Part shown: one piece after another, positions 14,338 to 20,807 of the stretch | Numbering within the stretch: position 1 is the first letter of the stretch | Layout: each line of letters begins with the position of its first letter | NCBI RefSeq assembly: GCF_002498065.1 | Contig: NZ_DAFZ01000026.1 | Coordinates: forward strand, 1-25,686 | Reading direction: 5' to 3' | DNA: 25,686 nt | Origin: Methanoculleus sp. UBA208 | Lineage (GTDB): Archaea; Halobacteriota; Methanomicrobia; Methanomicrobiales; Methanoculleaceae | Notes under the pieces: generated by a model | Seen by the model: the letters and a program-made list of their open reading frames with translations, nothing else | Database searches by the model: none | What the model was told of the DNA's origin: nothing | Position numbers and translations under genes: made by a program

Positions 14338-14610
14338 ATGAGCGCTGAACGCATCCTGTACCCCTGTTACTTCGACGCAACGCTCGAGCGGCGGGAGGGG
14401 CGTCGCGTCGCAAAAAATCTCGGCGTGAGATCCCCGGATCTTCCCGCCATCGAGGCCGTCCTGCGGAAGATGAAGGTCCCGCACCGGGTGGAGGAGCACC
14501 ACCACCCCGCCCGGTGGGCCGAGCGTGAAGGCCGGATCGTGGCGGAATGGGAAGGGAGCAAGGAAGACCTGATCCGGAAGGTTGCCCGCGGCCTGGCCGG
14601 CCGGAAGTGA
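14338..14610 (+). CDS. srp19: Signal recognition particle subunit SRP19
   Basis: A 90-residue RNA-binding protein that docks on helices 6 and 8 of archaeal 7S RNA and helps SRP54 bind. Diagnostic sequence: ILYPCYFDATLERREGRRVA, KNLGVRSPDL, and a lysine/arginine-rich C-terminal half. There is no Shine-Dalgarno sequence before ATG 14338, but a TATA box lies about 28 bases upstream, suggesting a leaderless message. It is first in a tight run with the PHP gene, then Gar1 and TFB, a cluster of RNA and transcription functions. The stop overlaps a possible GTG start of the next gene. Confidence 0.95.
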   Translation: MSAERILYPCYFDATLERREGRRVAKNLGVRSPDLPAIEAVLRKMKVPHRVEEHHHPARWAEREGRIVAEWEGSKEDLIRKVARGLAGRK

Positions 14611-14615
14611 CCGCG

Positions 14616-15260
14616 ATGTACGACCTGCACACCCATACCGTCCTCTCCGACGGCGAACTCCTCCCGACGGAGCTGGTCCGCCGGGCCGCCGTGCTCGGCT
14701 ACGAAACCCTCGCCGTCACCGACCATGCGGACGCCTCGAACCTCCGGCACCTGGTGGAGGCGGCGGGAGAATGCCGGGAATCGGCACGATGTTACGGCGT
14801 GAACCTGCTCGTCGGGGTGGAACTCACCCACGTCCCGCCTGCCCTGATCCCGGCGTTTGCACGCGACGCAAAGAGGTTCGGCGCCGATATCGTCGTGGTT
14901 CACGGCGAGACGGTGGTGGAGCCGGTCGCCCCCGGGACGAACCGTGCCGGGTGCACGTGCGAGTACGTGGACGTGCTCGCCCACCCCGGGCTCATAGCGG
15001 TCGAGGATGCCCGCGCAGCCGCGGAGCACGGGATAGCGCTCGAGATCACCTCGCGCGGGGGACACAACCGCACCAACGGCCATGTGGTGCGGATGGCGCA
15101 GGAGGCCGGTTGCCGGCTTGTGGTCGATTCCGATACGCATGCACCGTCAGATCTGATGTCGAAGGGGGCGCGATGGGCGGTCGCTCTCGGCGCCGGATTG
15201 ACGGAGGCCGAATCCCGGGAAGTTCTCTCTCAGGATATAAATCGGCTCCTCCAGAAGTAA
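14616..15260 (+). CDS. PHP-domain metal-dependent phosphoesterase (histidinol-phosphatase-like)
   Basis: A 214-residue PHP barrel with a full set of metal-ligand motifs: HTHTVLSDGEL, TDHAD, GVELTH, VVHGETV, LAHPG, ITSRGGHN and the closing DSDTHAP. The fold hydrolyses phosphate esters with three metals. Annotation as histidinol phosphatase is a family label, not evidence of a histidine-pathway role. Archaeal RNase P protein Rpp30 shares the fold and the neighbours are RNA-related, but the complete metal site argues for an enzyme. ATG 14616 is preferred; GTG 14607, overlapping the SRP19 stop as GTGA, would add three residues. Confidence 0.85.
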   Translation: MYDLHTHTVLSDGELLPTELVRRAAVLGYETLAVTDHADASNLRHLVEAAGECRESARCYGVNLLVGVELTHVPPALIPAFARDAKRFGADIVVVHGETVVEPVAPGTNRAGCTCEYVDVLAHPGLIAVEDARAAAEHGIALEITSRGGHNRTNGHVVRMAQEAGCRLVVDSDTHAPSDLMSKGARWAVALGAGLTEAESREVLSQDINRLLQK

Positions 15261-15261
15261 G

Positions 15262-15350
15262 ATGTGATATTTATATCTTAGCAAAACGTTTTTATATTCA
15301 AACCGCCAACATATATATGTTACTAAATACTTCCAACTATAGTATCCCCT
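15262..15350 (+). promoter_or_regulatory. AT-rich promoter region of the gar1-tfb unit
   Basis: This stretch is sharply AT-rich against its surroundings and contains several TATA-like elements: ATATTTATATC (about 15268-15278), GTTTTTATATTC (about 15289-15300) and the perfect 12-bp palindrome ACATATATATGT (15309-15320). More than one start site is likely, as is a terminator for the SRP19-PHP message in the first T-rich part. Promoters of general transcription factor genes are plausible targets of self-control, but this is inference. Confidence 0.5.
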
Positions 15351-15362
15351 AGAGGTTGCAGT

Positions 15363-15587
15363 TTGCGGCTAATCGGACGTTCTGTAAGTGTTTGCGGCGA
15401 TCGCTTGTTAATCTTGCGATGTGATGCTGCACAGTTGCCCCGCCTCTACGGTGAGGCTGTGGATCGCCGGTTAAAACCCGTAGGGAAGGTAGTTGACATC
15501 TTTGGAAATATATCATCTCCCTATGCCGTAGTCCTCTGCTACAATGGCTGCTCCGTGCAGGTTGGCGAGAAGATATTTGCAAAATAG
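15363..15587 (+). CDS. gar1: H/ACA ribonucleoprotein subunit Gar1
   Basis: A 74-residue beta-barrel protein of the H/ACA guide RNP (with Cbf5, Nop10 and L7Ae) that directs pseudouridylation. Diagnostic sequence: MRLIGRSVSV, then KPVGKVVDIFGNISSPYAVV and VGEKIFAK. The start is a TTG at 15363, supported by a Shine-Dalgarno GAGGT (15351-15355) at proper spacing and by the fit to the family N-terminus. The stop is 11 bases before the TFB ATG; pairing of gar1 with tfb is common in Euryarchaeota, and the two are surely co-transcribed. Confidence 0.93.
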   Translation: MRLIGRSVSVCGDRLLILRCDAAQLPRLYGEAVDRRLKPVGKVVDIFGNISSPYAVVLCYNGCSVQVGEKIFAK

Positions 15588-15598
15588 GTGAATAATCG

Positions 15599-16612
15599 AT
15601 GGCAGAAGTAGAAAAATTGAAACAGCTGCAGTTGCAGCGTGAGGCCCTTAAGAAGAGAGGGGAGCAGAAAGTCAAAGAGACGGAGAAGAAGCGCACCGAG
15701 GAGAGCGTTCAGTCCGTCTGCCCCGAGTGCGGCAGCCGCCAGCTCGTTCACGACTACGAGCGTGCCGAACTCGTATGCCAGAACTGCGGTCTCGTCCTCG
15801 ACGAGGAGTTCATCGACCGCGGTCCCGAGTGGCGTGCATTCGACCACGACCAGCGCATGAAGCGCTCCCGTGTCGGCGCACCGATGACGTTCACGATCCA
15901 CGACAAGGGTCTCTCGACGATGATCGACTGGAGGAACCGCGACTCCTATGGCCGGGCTATCTCGAGCAAGAACCGCGCCCAGCTCTACCGGCTCCGGAAG
16001 TGGCAGCGGCGTATCCGTGTCTCGAACGCGACCGAGCGGAACCTGGCGTTCGCGCTCTCGGAACTGGACCGGATGGCGTCTGCGCTCGGCCTGCCCCGGA
16101 ACGTGCGCGAAACCGCCGCGGTGGTCTACCGCGACGCCGTGGACAAGAACCTGATCCGCGGCCGGAGTATCGAGGGAGTCGCGGCGGCTGCGCTGTATGC
16201 GGCATGCCGCCAGTGCAGCGTCCCCCGGACGCTCGACGAGATTGCCGAGGTCTCCCGTGTATCCCGTAAGGAGATCGGGCGCACCTACCGGTTCATCTCC
16301 CGCGAGCTCGGCCTGAAACTCCTGCCGACGTCCCCGATCGACTACGTACCGCGCTTCTGCTCGGGCCTGAACCTGAAGGGCGAGGTCCAGAGCCGGGCGG
16401 TCGAGATCCTCCGGCAGGCAGGCGAGCGCGAACTTACGAGCGGAAGAGGTCCGACGGGCGTCGCTGCGGCCGCCATTTACATCTCGTCGATCCTTGGCGG
16501 CGAGCGGCGCACACAGCGCGAGGTCGCCGAGGTTGCGGGCGTAACCGAGGTCACGATCAGGAACAGATATAAGGAACTGGCAGAAAAATTAGATATCGAG
16601 ATCATACTCTGA
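15599..16612 (+). CDS. tfb: Transcription initiation factor TFB
   Basis: A 337-residue archaeal TFIIB that binds TBP on the TATA box and recruits RNA polymerase. The charged N-terminal helix is followed by the zinc ribbon C41-x2-C44...C60-x2-C63, the B-reader region (FIDRGPEWRAFDHDQRMKRS), and two cyclin-like repeats starting near 125 and 230. The last helix has the BRE-reading motif VAEVAGVTEVTIRNRYKELA. ATG 15599 follows TAGGTGA by a few bases. Length and motifs are complete; a tRNA gene starts 12 bases after the stop. Confidence 0.97.
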   Translation: MAEVEKLKQLQLQREALKKRGEQKVKETEKKRTEESVQSVCPECGSRQLVHDYERAELVCQNCGLVLDEEFIDRGPEWRAFDHDQRMKRSRVGAPMTFTIHDKGLSTMIDWRNRDSYGRAISSKNRAQLYRLRKWQRRIRVSNATERNLAFALSELDRMASALGLPRNVRETAAVVYRDAVDKNLIRGRSIEGVAAAALYAACRQCSVPRTLDEIAEVSRVSRKEIGRTYRFISRELGLKLLPTSPIDYVPRFCSGLNLKGEVQSRAVEILRQAGERELTSGRGPTGVAAAAIYISSILGGERRTQREVAEVAGVTEVTIRNRYKELAEKLDIEIIL

Positions 16613-16624
16613 TCTCATATCTTC

Positions 16625-16696
16625 GGGCTCGTAGATCAGGGGTAGATCGCTACGTTCGCAACGTAGAGGCCGCGGGTTCAAATCCCGCCGGGTCCA
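16625..16696 (+). tRNA. tRNA-Ala (CGC anticodon)
   Basis: The acceptor arm GGGCTCG pairs with CGGGTCC and includes the G3:U70 wobble that identifies alanine tRNAs. The anticodon arm is CTACG-TTCGCAA-CGTAG (anticodon CGC); the T arm is GCGGG-TTCAAAT-CCCGC; the discriminator is A. CCA is not encoded and there is no intron. It begins 12 bases after the TFB stop. A T-rich tract (TCTGTTTTGTGACTTCATTT, 16701-16720) follows and probably terminates it. Confidence 0.95.
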
Positions 16697-16746
16697 CTCA
16701 TCTGTTTTGTGACTTCATTTTTGTATGAATTTTTCATATGTTCCTG

Positions 16747-16798
16747 GGCGACCGCAGGTCGCCGGGGGTTTCGAAAGGGGCGGAGCCCCTTCGGTTGG
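16747..16798 (+). repeat. 52-bp two-hairpin repeat, copy B
   Basis: Hairpin one is GCGACC-GCA-GGTCGC (16748-16762). Hairpin two is AAGGGGC-GGA-GCCCCTT (16775-16791). The unit matches copy C at 16883-16934 in 48 of 52 bases. One of the differences falls in the loop of hairpin two (GGA against GAA), and the paired bases are unchanged. Confidence 0.8.
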
Positions 16799-16803
16799 GA
16801 CAG

Positions 16804-16835
16804 AGAGGCCGCGGGTTCAAATCCCGCCGGGTCCA
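16804..16835 (+). pseudogene. Exact 32-bp copy of the tRNA-Ala 3' end
   Basis: AGAGGCC...GGGTCCA here is identical to 16665-16696, from the end of the anticodon stem through discriminator A of tRNA-Ala(CGC). The 5' half of the tRNA is absent; repeat copy B abuts it instead. It looks like an attachment-site scar or a duplication junction, not a working tRNA. Confidence 0.85.
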
Positions 16836-16882
16836 TTACTGCTCATCTTCAATAACACTTTTAAGAAACTTGCTGGCCCATA

Positions 16883-16934
16883 GGCGACCGCAGGTCGCCG
16901 GGGGTGTCGAGAGGGGCGAAGCCCCTTCGGTCGG
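16883..16934 (+). repeat. 52-bp two-hairpin repeat, copy C
   Basis: Same unit as copy B: GCGACC-GCA-GGTCGC (16884-16898), then AGGGGC-GAA-GCCCCT (16912-16926). It lies 136 bases after copy B, and the tRNA 3' copies are 139 bases apart, so tRNA-3'-end, AT-rich spacer and hairpin unit occur twice in tandem. The two spacers (16697-16746, 16836-16882) do not resemble each other. From 16935 to 17024 I see no gene, only GC-rich sequence and a TATA-like CTATTTAAAAG (about 17008-17018). Confidence 0.8.
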
Positions 16935-17024
16935 CAAACGTCAATCCGGGCGACATCCGTGTGTCGACCACAGCGCGCGAGCCCCGCCGGGACAGCGCTC
17001 CGCCCGGCTATTTAAAAGTCTGGA

Positions 17025-17050
17025 GGAGAACAGGGAATCCCCTGTTCTCC
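17025..17050 (-). terminator. Strong hairpin terminator after the beta-propeller gene
   Basis: A perfect 11-bp stem (arms at 17025-17035 and 17040-17050, first arm GGAGAACAGGG) with a 4-base loop. On the minus strand it lies just after the restored stop codon at 17055 and is followed by CAGACTTTTAAA. Its position supports that stop as the real end of the gene. Confidence 0.65.
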
Positions 17051-17054
17051 GGGG

Positions 17055-18270
17055 TCACCGGCGCCGGAGACGGCCTGCGGCCCCCGCGACCGCAACGGCG
17101 AGGAGCCCGATGAGCGTACCCCCCCGGCCTGTGTCGGGGCCGTCGCGTGCGTGGTATCCTCCGTCGCCGCCGGCACCGGCGCATCGGCCGTCCGGAAGAT
17201 GAAGGCCCGCTCTCCCGCACCCGCGGCGAGGTAGTCGCCGCCGTCTGAGAGGGCGACCGCGTTTACGGCTGCACCGCCGTCAAACGACCAGAGCGCGTCT
17301 CCGTTGTTGTTCCAGAGGTGCACGCCCCCGCCAGCGGTCCCGGCCGCGACAGTCCCGCCCCGCCGGGATATGTCCACGGTGAGGACGTCGCTTCCCGTCC
17401 GGTTCTTCCAGAGCAGGTCGTCGTTCGGCCGGTAGCAGTCCACGTCGCCGCCCTCCTTGCCGACGACCACGAACCGTCCGTCACCGGAGAGAGCGAGCGC
17501 GAGGATCGGCGCCCCGGTGGGAAGCGCCCAGGGGAGCCCACCTGCCCGCCCGTAAACCTGGAGGGCGCGATCCCGGCCCCCGGCGGCGACGACCGACCCG
17601 TCACGGGAGACGTCGACAGCGGTGACGACGTTGCGGGCAATCCCCTCCCAGATCAGGTTCCCCTGCCGGTTCATGAAAAGAATGTCGCCGCTGCTGCTCC
17701 CGGCGACGATGTAGTTGCCGTCATTGGTGAATGCGACGGACGTGACGTACAGAGGCGTGCCGCCGGAGCGGGAGCCCCGCTGCACGGTGATATCCCACTC
17801 CTCATCGCCCCGGTAGTCAAAGAGGGTGATGCGGTCGCTCCCCACCACGAGGTACCGGCCGTCCCCCGCGAAGGCAAGATCTCGGACAGGCCCGACGACG
17901 CTCTTCGTCCAGTAGCGGCCGCCACCCGCACCTTCGGTGCTCGAGCTCCTGCCCTCCGGCCAGTCGCCGTTGCCGTCGAAGAGGAGTACATCGCCGCCAT
18001 CGGTCCCGGCGGCAACGTAACTTCCGGCATCCGCGACGGCAACCGCAGTTACCGCACTTGGGGCGCTCACGTTCCAGGGGACGGTGCCGTCCTGCTGCAG
18101 GCCTACGATGTTCCCGCTTCCCGTCCCGCGACCATATATCTCCCGTCCGCGGTGATCGCAACGTCGTTGACGACGCTCCCCGTCGATACGCCGTGGTAGG
18201 AGGCTTCCGCCCCGGCCGCCGCCGGAACCAGGGCGACGATCAGGGCGACGATCAGTGCTGTTCTTTTCAT
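17055..18270 (-). pseudogene. Secreted beta-propeller (WD40/PQQ-like) protein, broken by two single-base indels
   Basis: The start at 18270 reads MKRTALIVALIVALVPAAAG, a signal peptide, then VVNDVAITADGRYMVAG, where the frame breaks at about 18125-18127: one more G would continue as TGSGNIV, but as written it stops at TAG soon after. The central frame (to about 17126) holds six or seven propeller repeats of the form AVxLSxDGxYxxAGxxxGxVxLFD. At a C7 run (17119-17125, G7 in the gene) the frame is again off by one; with eight G the protein ends TLIGLLAVAVAGAAG plus RLRRR and a stop at 17055, a typical membrane anchor with basic tail. The restored protein of about 405 residues would be anchored to the outer membrane face. 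An insertion encoding RSSSTEGAGG lies in a loop. It may be a decayed gene, a switchable surface protein, or consensus errors. Confidence 0.8.
17928..17940 (-). repeat. Palindromic element inside the beta-propeller gene, copy E
   Basis: GCACC-GAA-GGTGC on the coding strand, preceded by GGCAGGAGCTCGA. It encodes STEGAG within RSSSTEGAGG, interrupting the join of two propeller blades (after LFDGNGDW, before WTKSVVGPV). The same hairpin, same frame and same peptide occur at 25396-25408. Confidence 0.6.
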
Positions 18271-18405
18271 GGTTGTCCCCTCACCGGGAGAGTATTCCCG
18301 GAATACGTCTACTTTCTCGGCCGGGCTTTTAAACCATTCCGGCACCGGGCCCTGCCGCGCAAACTTGAAGCCGCCAGGAGCGCAATCAACCTGCAGGTGA
18401 ATCGG

Positions 18406-18876
18406 ATGGGTAACAGGGCAAAAGAGGCGGTCTCCCGCTTCATGCAGGGTTACAACTGTGCACAGGCGGTCAGCTCGGTCTTTGCGGACGATGCCGGGGT
18501 GCCCGAAGAGGTCGTCCTCCGTGCGGCCACGGGGTTCGGCGGCGGGGTGGGACATACCGGGGGCGCGTGCGGGGCCGCATCAGGTGCGGTTCTCGTCATC
18601 GGGCTCTCCTTCGGGAGCACCGGTCCCGACGAAAAAGAGGCGAAGGATCTGGCCTACGCTCTCACCCGGGAGTTCATCGCCCGGTTTGTCCGGAAGAACG
18701 GCACCGTCTCCTGCACCGAACTCCTCGGGTGCGACCTCTCGACCGATGAAGGGCTTGCCCGGGCCCGGGAGCAGAACCTCACCCGGACCCTCTGCCCCCG
18801 CTACATCGAAGACGCGGTCGAGATCCTCGAAGAGGTTCTCGCATCCGTCACTTCCGGGCGACCCACCATGCGGTAA
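18406..18876 (+). CDS. C_GCAxxG_C_C family protein (putative redox protein)
   Basis: A 156-residue protein with the family cysteines: YNCAQAV near 18, GGACGAASGAV near 50, CTELLGCDL near 105 and TLCP near 131. The central glycine-rich turn is GFGGGVGHTGGACG. The conserved cysteines suggest metal or redox chemistry, but no reaction is established. The start at ATG 18406 follows CAGGTGA with good spacing; the open frame upstream is antisense to the propeller signal peptide. Its 3' end overlaps the convergent acyltransferase gene by 29 bases. Adjacent divergent promoters with the propeller gene occupy 18271-18405. Confidence 0.88.
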   Translation: MGNRAKEAVSRFMQGYNCAQAVSSVFADDAGVPEEVVLRAATGFGGGVGHTGGACGAASGAVLVIGLSFGSTGPDEKEAKDLAYALTREFIARFVRKNGTVSCTELLGCDLSTDEGLARAREQNLTRTLCPRYIEDAVEILEEVLASVTSGRPTMR

Positions 18877-19954
18877 GGGGTGCCGGCAGGGACGGGATCC
18901 CGAGCACCCGCCGCAGATCGGCGGTGCCGAGGCTCTTTGCCGCGAGAGCACGCTTCTCGACGACGTGCCAGGAGAGGAACGCGAGAGCAAACGTTGCCAG
19001 GAACGAGAGCCCGCAGAGCGCCGGGAGGAGGAGCTCGTTCCCCGTGGCCTGGATCAGCACCTGCTGGACCGGGTAGTGATAGATGTAGATGCCGTAGGAG
19101 AAGTCCCCCGGTCTCCCGAAGGTGTTCAGGAACGGGATCGGGAGGTGCGCGGCGTAGATGGTGAGGTAGGGGATGGCGATCATCCCGGCGACGGTTACGT
19201 AGGGTGTCAGGGCCGCGAGCCCGAGTAGCAGGAGCAGCGCTCCGGCGACCACCGGCCGGTAGGCGATCCGCTCCCGGTGAAGGTAGAGGCAGGCACCGAT
19301 GAGGAAGTAGAGGGTGAACCGGATCTTCGACATCCGGGGGTCGTCGAACCAGGCGGCCCACAGGAGGACGTTTACGGCGGCAAGGGCGGTGATGGCGCCC
19401 CACCGGTGCAGGAGCCCGGCGATCCCGAGGGCTGCGACGACCCCGTACATGGCGACCTCGACGGGTATCGTCCAGAGCGAGCCGTTGACGTAGGTCCACG
19501 GGTTGTCCTGGAAGAGGCCTATCGCCGATCCGTCTTCAAAGAACGGGACGGTGGCGAGACCTGCCGGAGAGAAGAGGGTCCCGAAGTAATCCACCAGGGG
19601 AAGAGACGTCATCAGCGGGCCGATGACGAATAGCGTGACCAGGATCGCGAGGACGAGGGCAGGGACGACCCGGAGAAACCGTTTCCAGGCGAACCGGAGC
19701 GGCGATGGGGTCGACTCCCAGCTCGCCGCGATCAGGTAGCCGCTGGTGACCAGGAGGGCGGCAAGCGCTGCCTCCCCTATGAGTATGACCGGGTCGTACA
19801 TTCCCGTCCCGACGTAGCCGAGCCTGAGCGCGTAGGCGTGCGTGACGACGATCACCGCCGCCGCTGCGAACCGAAGGAAGTCGAAGTTGTTCGAGAACCG
19901 ACCCCCCGGTATGCCCCCGCCTTCGGTGACCGCCCCCGGATGCTCTGTTTTCAT
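18848..19954 (-). CDS. Acyltransferase 3 (OafA/YrhL-type) membrane protein
   Basis: A 368-residue protein with about ten membrane segments. The N-terminal family signature is NFDFLRFAAAAVIVVTHAYA, with the conserved Arg and His; later GSLWTIPVEVAMYGVVAALG and DFSYGIYIYHYPVQQVLIQ are equally diagnostic. These enzymes transfer acetyl or other acyl groups to sugars of surface glycans, lipids or glycoproteins. ATG 19954 is chosen over the upstream start at 19990, whose reading would cross the 14-bp palindrome. It lies alone and divergent from the YhfC-type protease gene. The target molecule cannot be predicted. Confidence 0.92.
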   Translation of the reverse strand: MKTEHPGAVTEGGGIPGGRFSNNFDFLRFAAAAVIVVTHAYALRLGYVGTGMYDPVILIGEAALAALLVTSGYLIAASWESTPSPLRFAWKRFLRVVPALVLAILVTLFVIGPLMTSLPLVDYFGTLFSPAGLATVPFFEDGSAIGLFQDNPWTYVNGSLWTIPVEVAMYGVVAALGIAGLLHRWGAITALAAVNVLLWAAWFDDPRMSKIRFTLYFLIGACLYLHRERIAYRPVVAGALLLLLGLAALTPYVTVAGMIAIPYLTIYAAHLPIPFLNTFGRPGDFSYGIYIYHYPVQQVLIQATGNELLLPALCGLSFLATFALAFLSWHVVEKRALAAKSLGTADLRRVLGIPSLPAPLTAWWVARK

Positions 19955-19973
19955 GGCTATCGGGATCCTTTCC

Positions 19974-19987
19974 TCACTGTACAGTGA
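19974..19987. promoter_or_regulatory. 14-bp palindrome between divergent acyltransferase and protease genes
   Basis: TCACTGTACAGTGA is a perfect palindrome, 20 bases before the acyltransferase ATG (19954) and next to an AT-rich block (TTGTTAAATAATTAG, 19991-20005). That block can serve as TATA box for the + strand gene (ATG 20022, about 24 bases away) and, read as ATTATTTAAC, for the minus strand gene. It is placed like a shared operator. Confidence 0.5.
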
Positions 19988-20021
19988 CAATTGTTAAATA
20001 ATTAGTCAAATACTCTCCCGT

Positions 20022-20807
20022 ATGGACCCGCTGGTTGTCGCCACGTTCGCCGTCGTCGCCCTGCTCGAGATCATCGTTCCGCTCGCGCTCGGCTACTGGA
20101 TCGTCAAAAAATTCGGCGTCTCGTGGCGGGTCTTCGTGCTCGGCGCCCTCTTCTTCATCGTCGTGCAGATCGTCCACGCCCCGCTCGTCCTCGTAACGCA
20201 GACCCCGCTCTACCTCGCCGTCCTGCCGTTCGGGACAACCGCGGCCGTCGCGGTCCTCGCCGTCTACCTCGGCCTCATGGCCGGTCTCTTTGAAGAGATC
20301 GGCCGCTACCTCGTCTATCGTTACCTCTTCCCCCGCCGGGAGATCCCCCTCAGCCGGGAGAACGGCCTCCAGTTCGGGGTAGGATGGGGCGGTGTCGAGA
20401 GCATGATCGTCGCGCTCCTCGTCCTTACGAGCATGGTCTCCTACATCGTCATCACCGGCGAGGGGTCGATGCTCTTCCTGCCCGACGACCCCGCCGTCCA
20501 GGCAGAGATCGAGGCCCTCCGGGCCCTCACCCCGCTCGACATCCTGCCCGGGCTCGCCGAGCGTATGATGACGATCGTCCTGCATATCGCGTGGTCGCTG
20601 ATGGTGCTCGCCGCCATCGTCTACGCCAAAAAAGCGCTCCTCGCTCTTGCTATCATCTGGCACGCCGCAGTGGACGCCGCCGCCGTCTACCTCGCCCAGA
20701 CGCAGGGAATCCTGGTGACCGAGGCGGCGGTATTCGTCTTTGCAGTCATCGGCGTCGCGTACATCCTGTGGGAGTGGCGGCGGATGGGGGTAAGGGCCAC
20801 CTCCTAG
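20022..20807 (+). CDS. YhfC-family intramembrane metalloprotease
   Basis: A 261-residue membrane protein with about seven or eight hydrophobic segments. The catalytic-type motif FEEIGRYLVYRYLF near residue 90 (EExxR) is followed by FGVGWGGVESM near 123, HIAW near 189 and WHAAVDAAAVY near 210, supplying the Glu and His ligands expected of the CAAX/PrsW/YhfC group. Its substrate is unknown. ATG 20022 lies about 24 bases after a TATA-like element, so the message may be nearly leaderless. Its stop TAG and that of the convergent thiL gene share one CTAG (20804-20807). Confidence 0.88.
   Translation: MDPLVVATFAVVALLEIIVPLALGYWIVKKFGVSWRVFVLGALFFIVVQIVHAPLVLVTQTPLYLAVLPFGTTAAVAVLAVYLGLMAGLFEEIGRYLVYRYLFPRREIPLSRENGLQFGVGWGGVESMIVALLVLTSMVSYIVITGEGSMLFLPDDPAVQAEIEALRALTPLDILPGLAERMMTIVLHIAWSLMVLAAIVYAKKALLALAIIWHAAVDAAAVYLAQTQGILVTEAAVFVFAVIGVAYILWEWRRMGVRATS

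Noticed and set aside
14616..15260. PHP protein as RNase P subunit Rpp30
   Set aside because: It has a complete set of metal ligands and the SDGE/DSDTHAP signatures of PHP phosphatases; genomic context alone is not enough.
16804..16835. Second functional tRNA-Ala
   Set aside because: Only the 3' 32 bases are present; there is no D arm, anticodon arm or 5' acceptor strand.
16747..16934. The hairpin repeats as a CRISPR array
   Set aside because: Only two copies, strongly self-complementary units, and a tRNA fragment between them; no spacer-repeat regularity and no cas genes.
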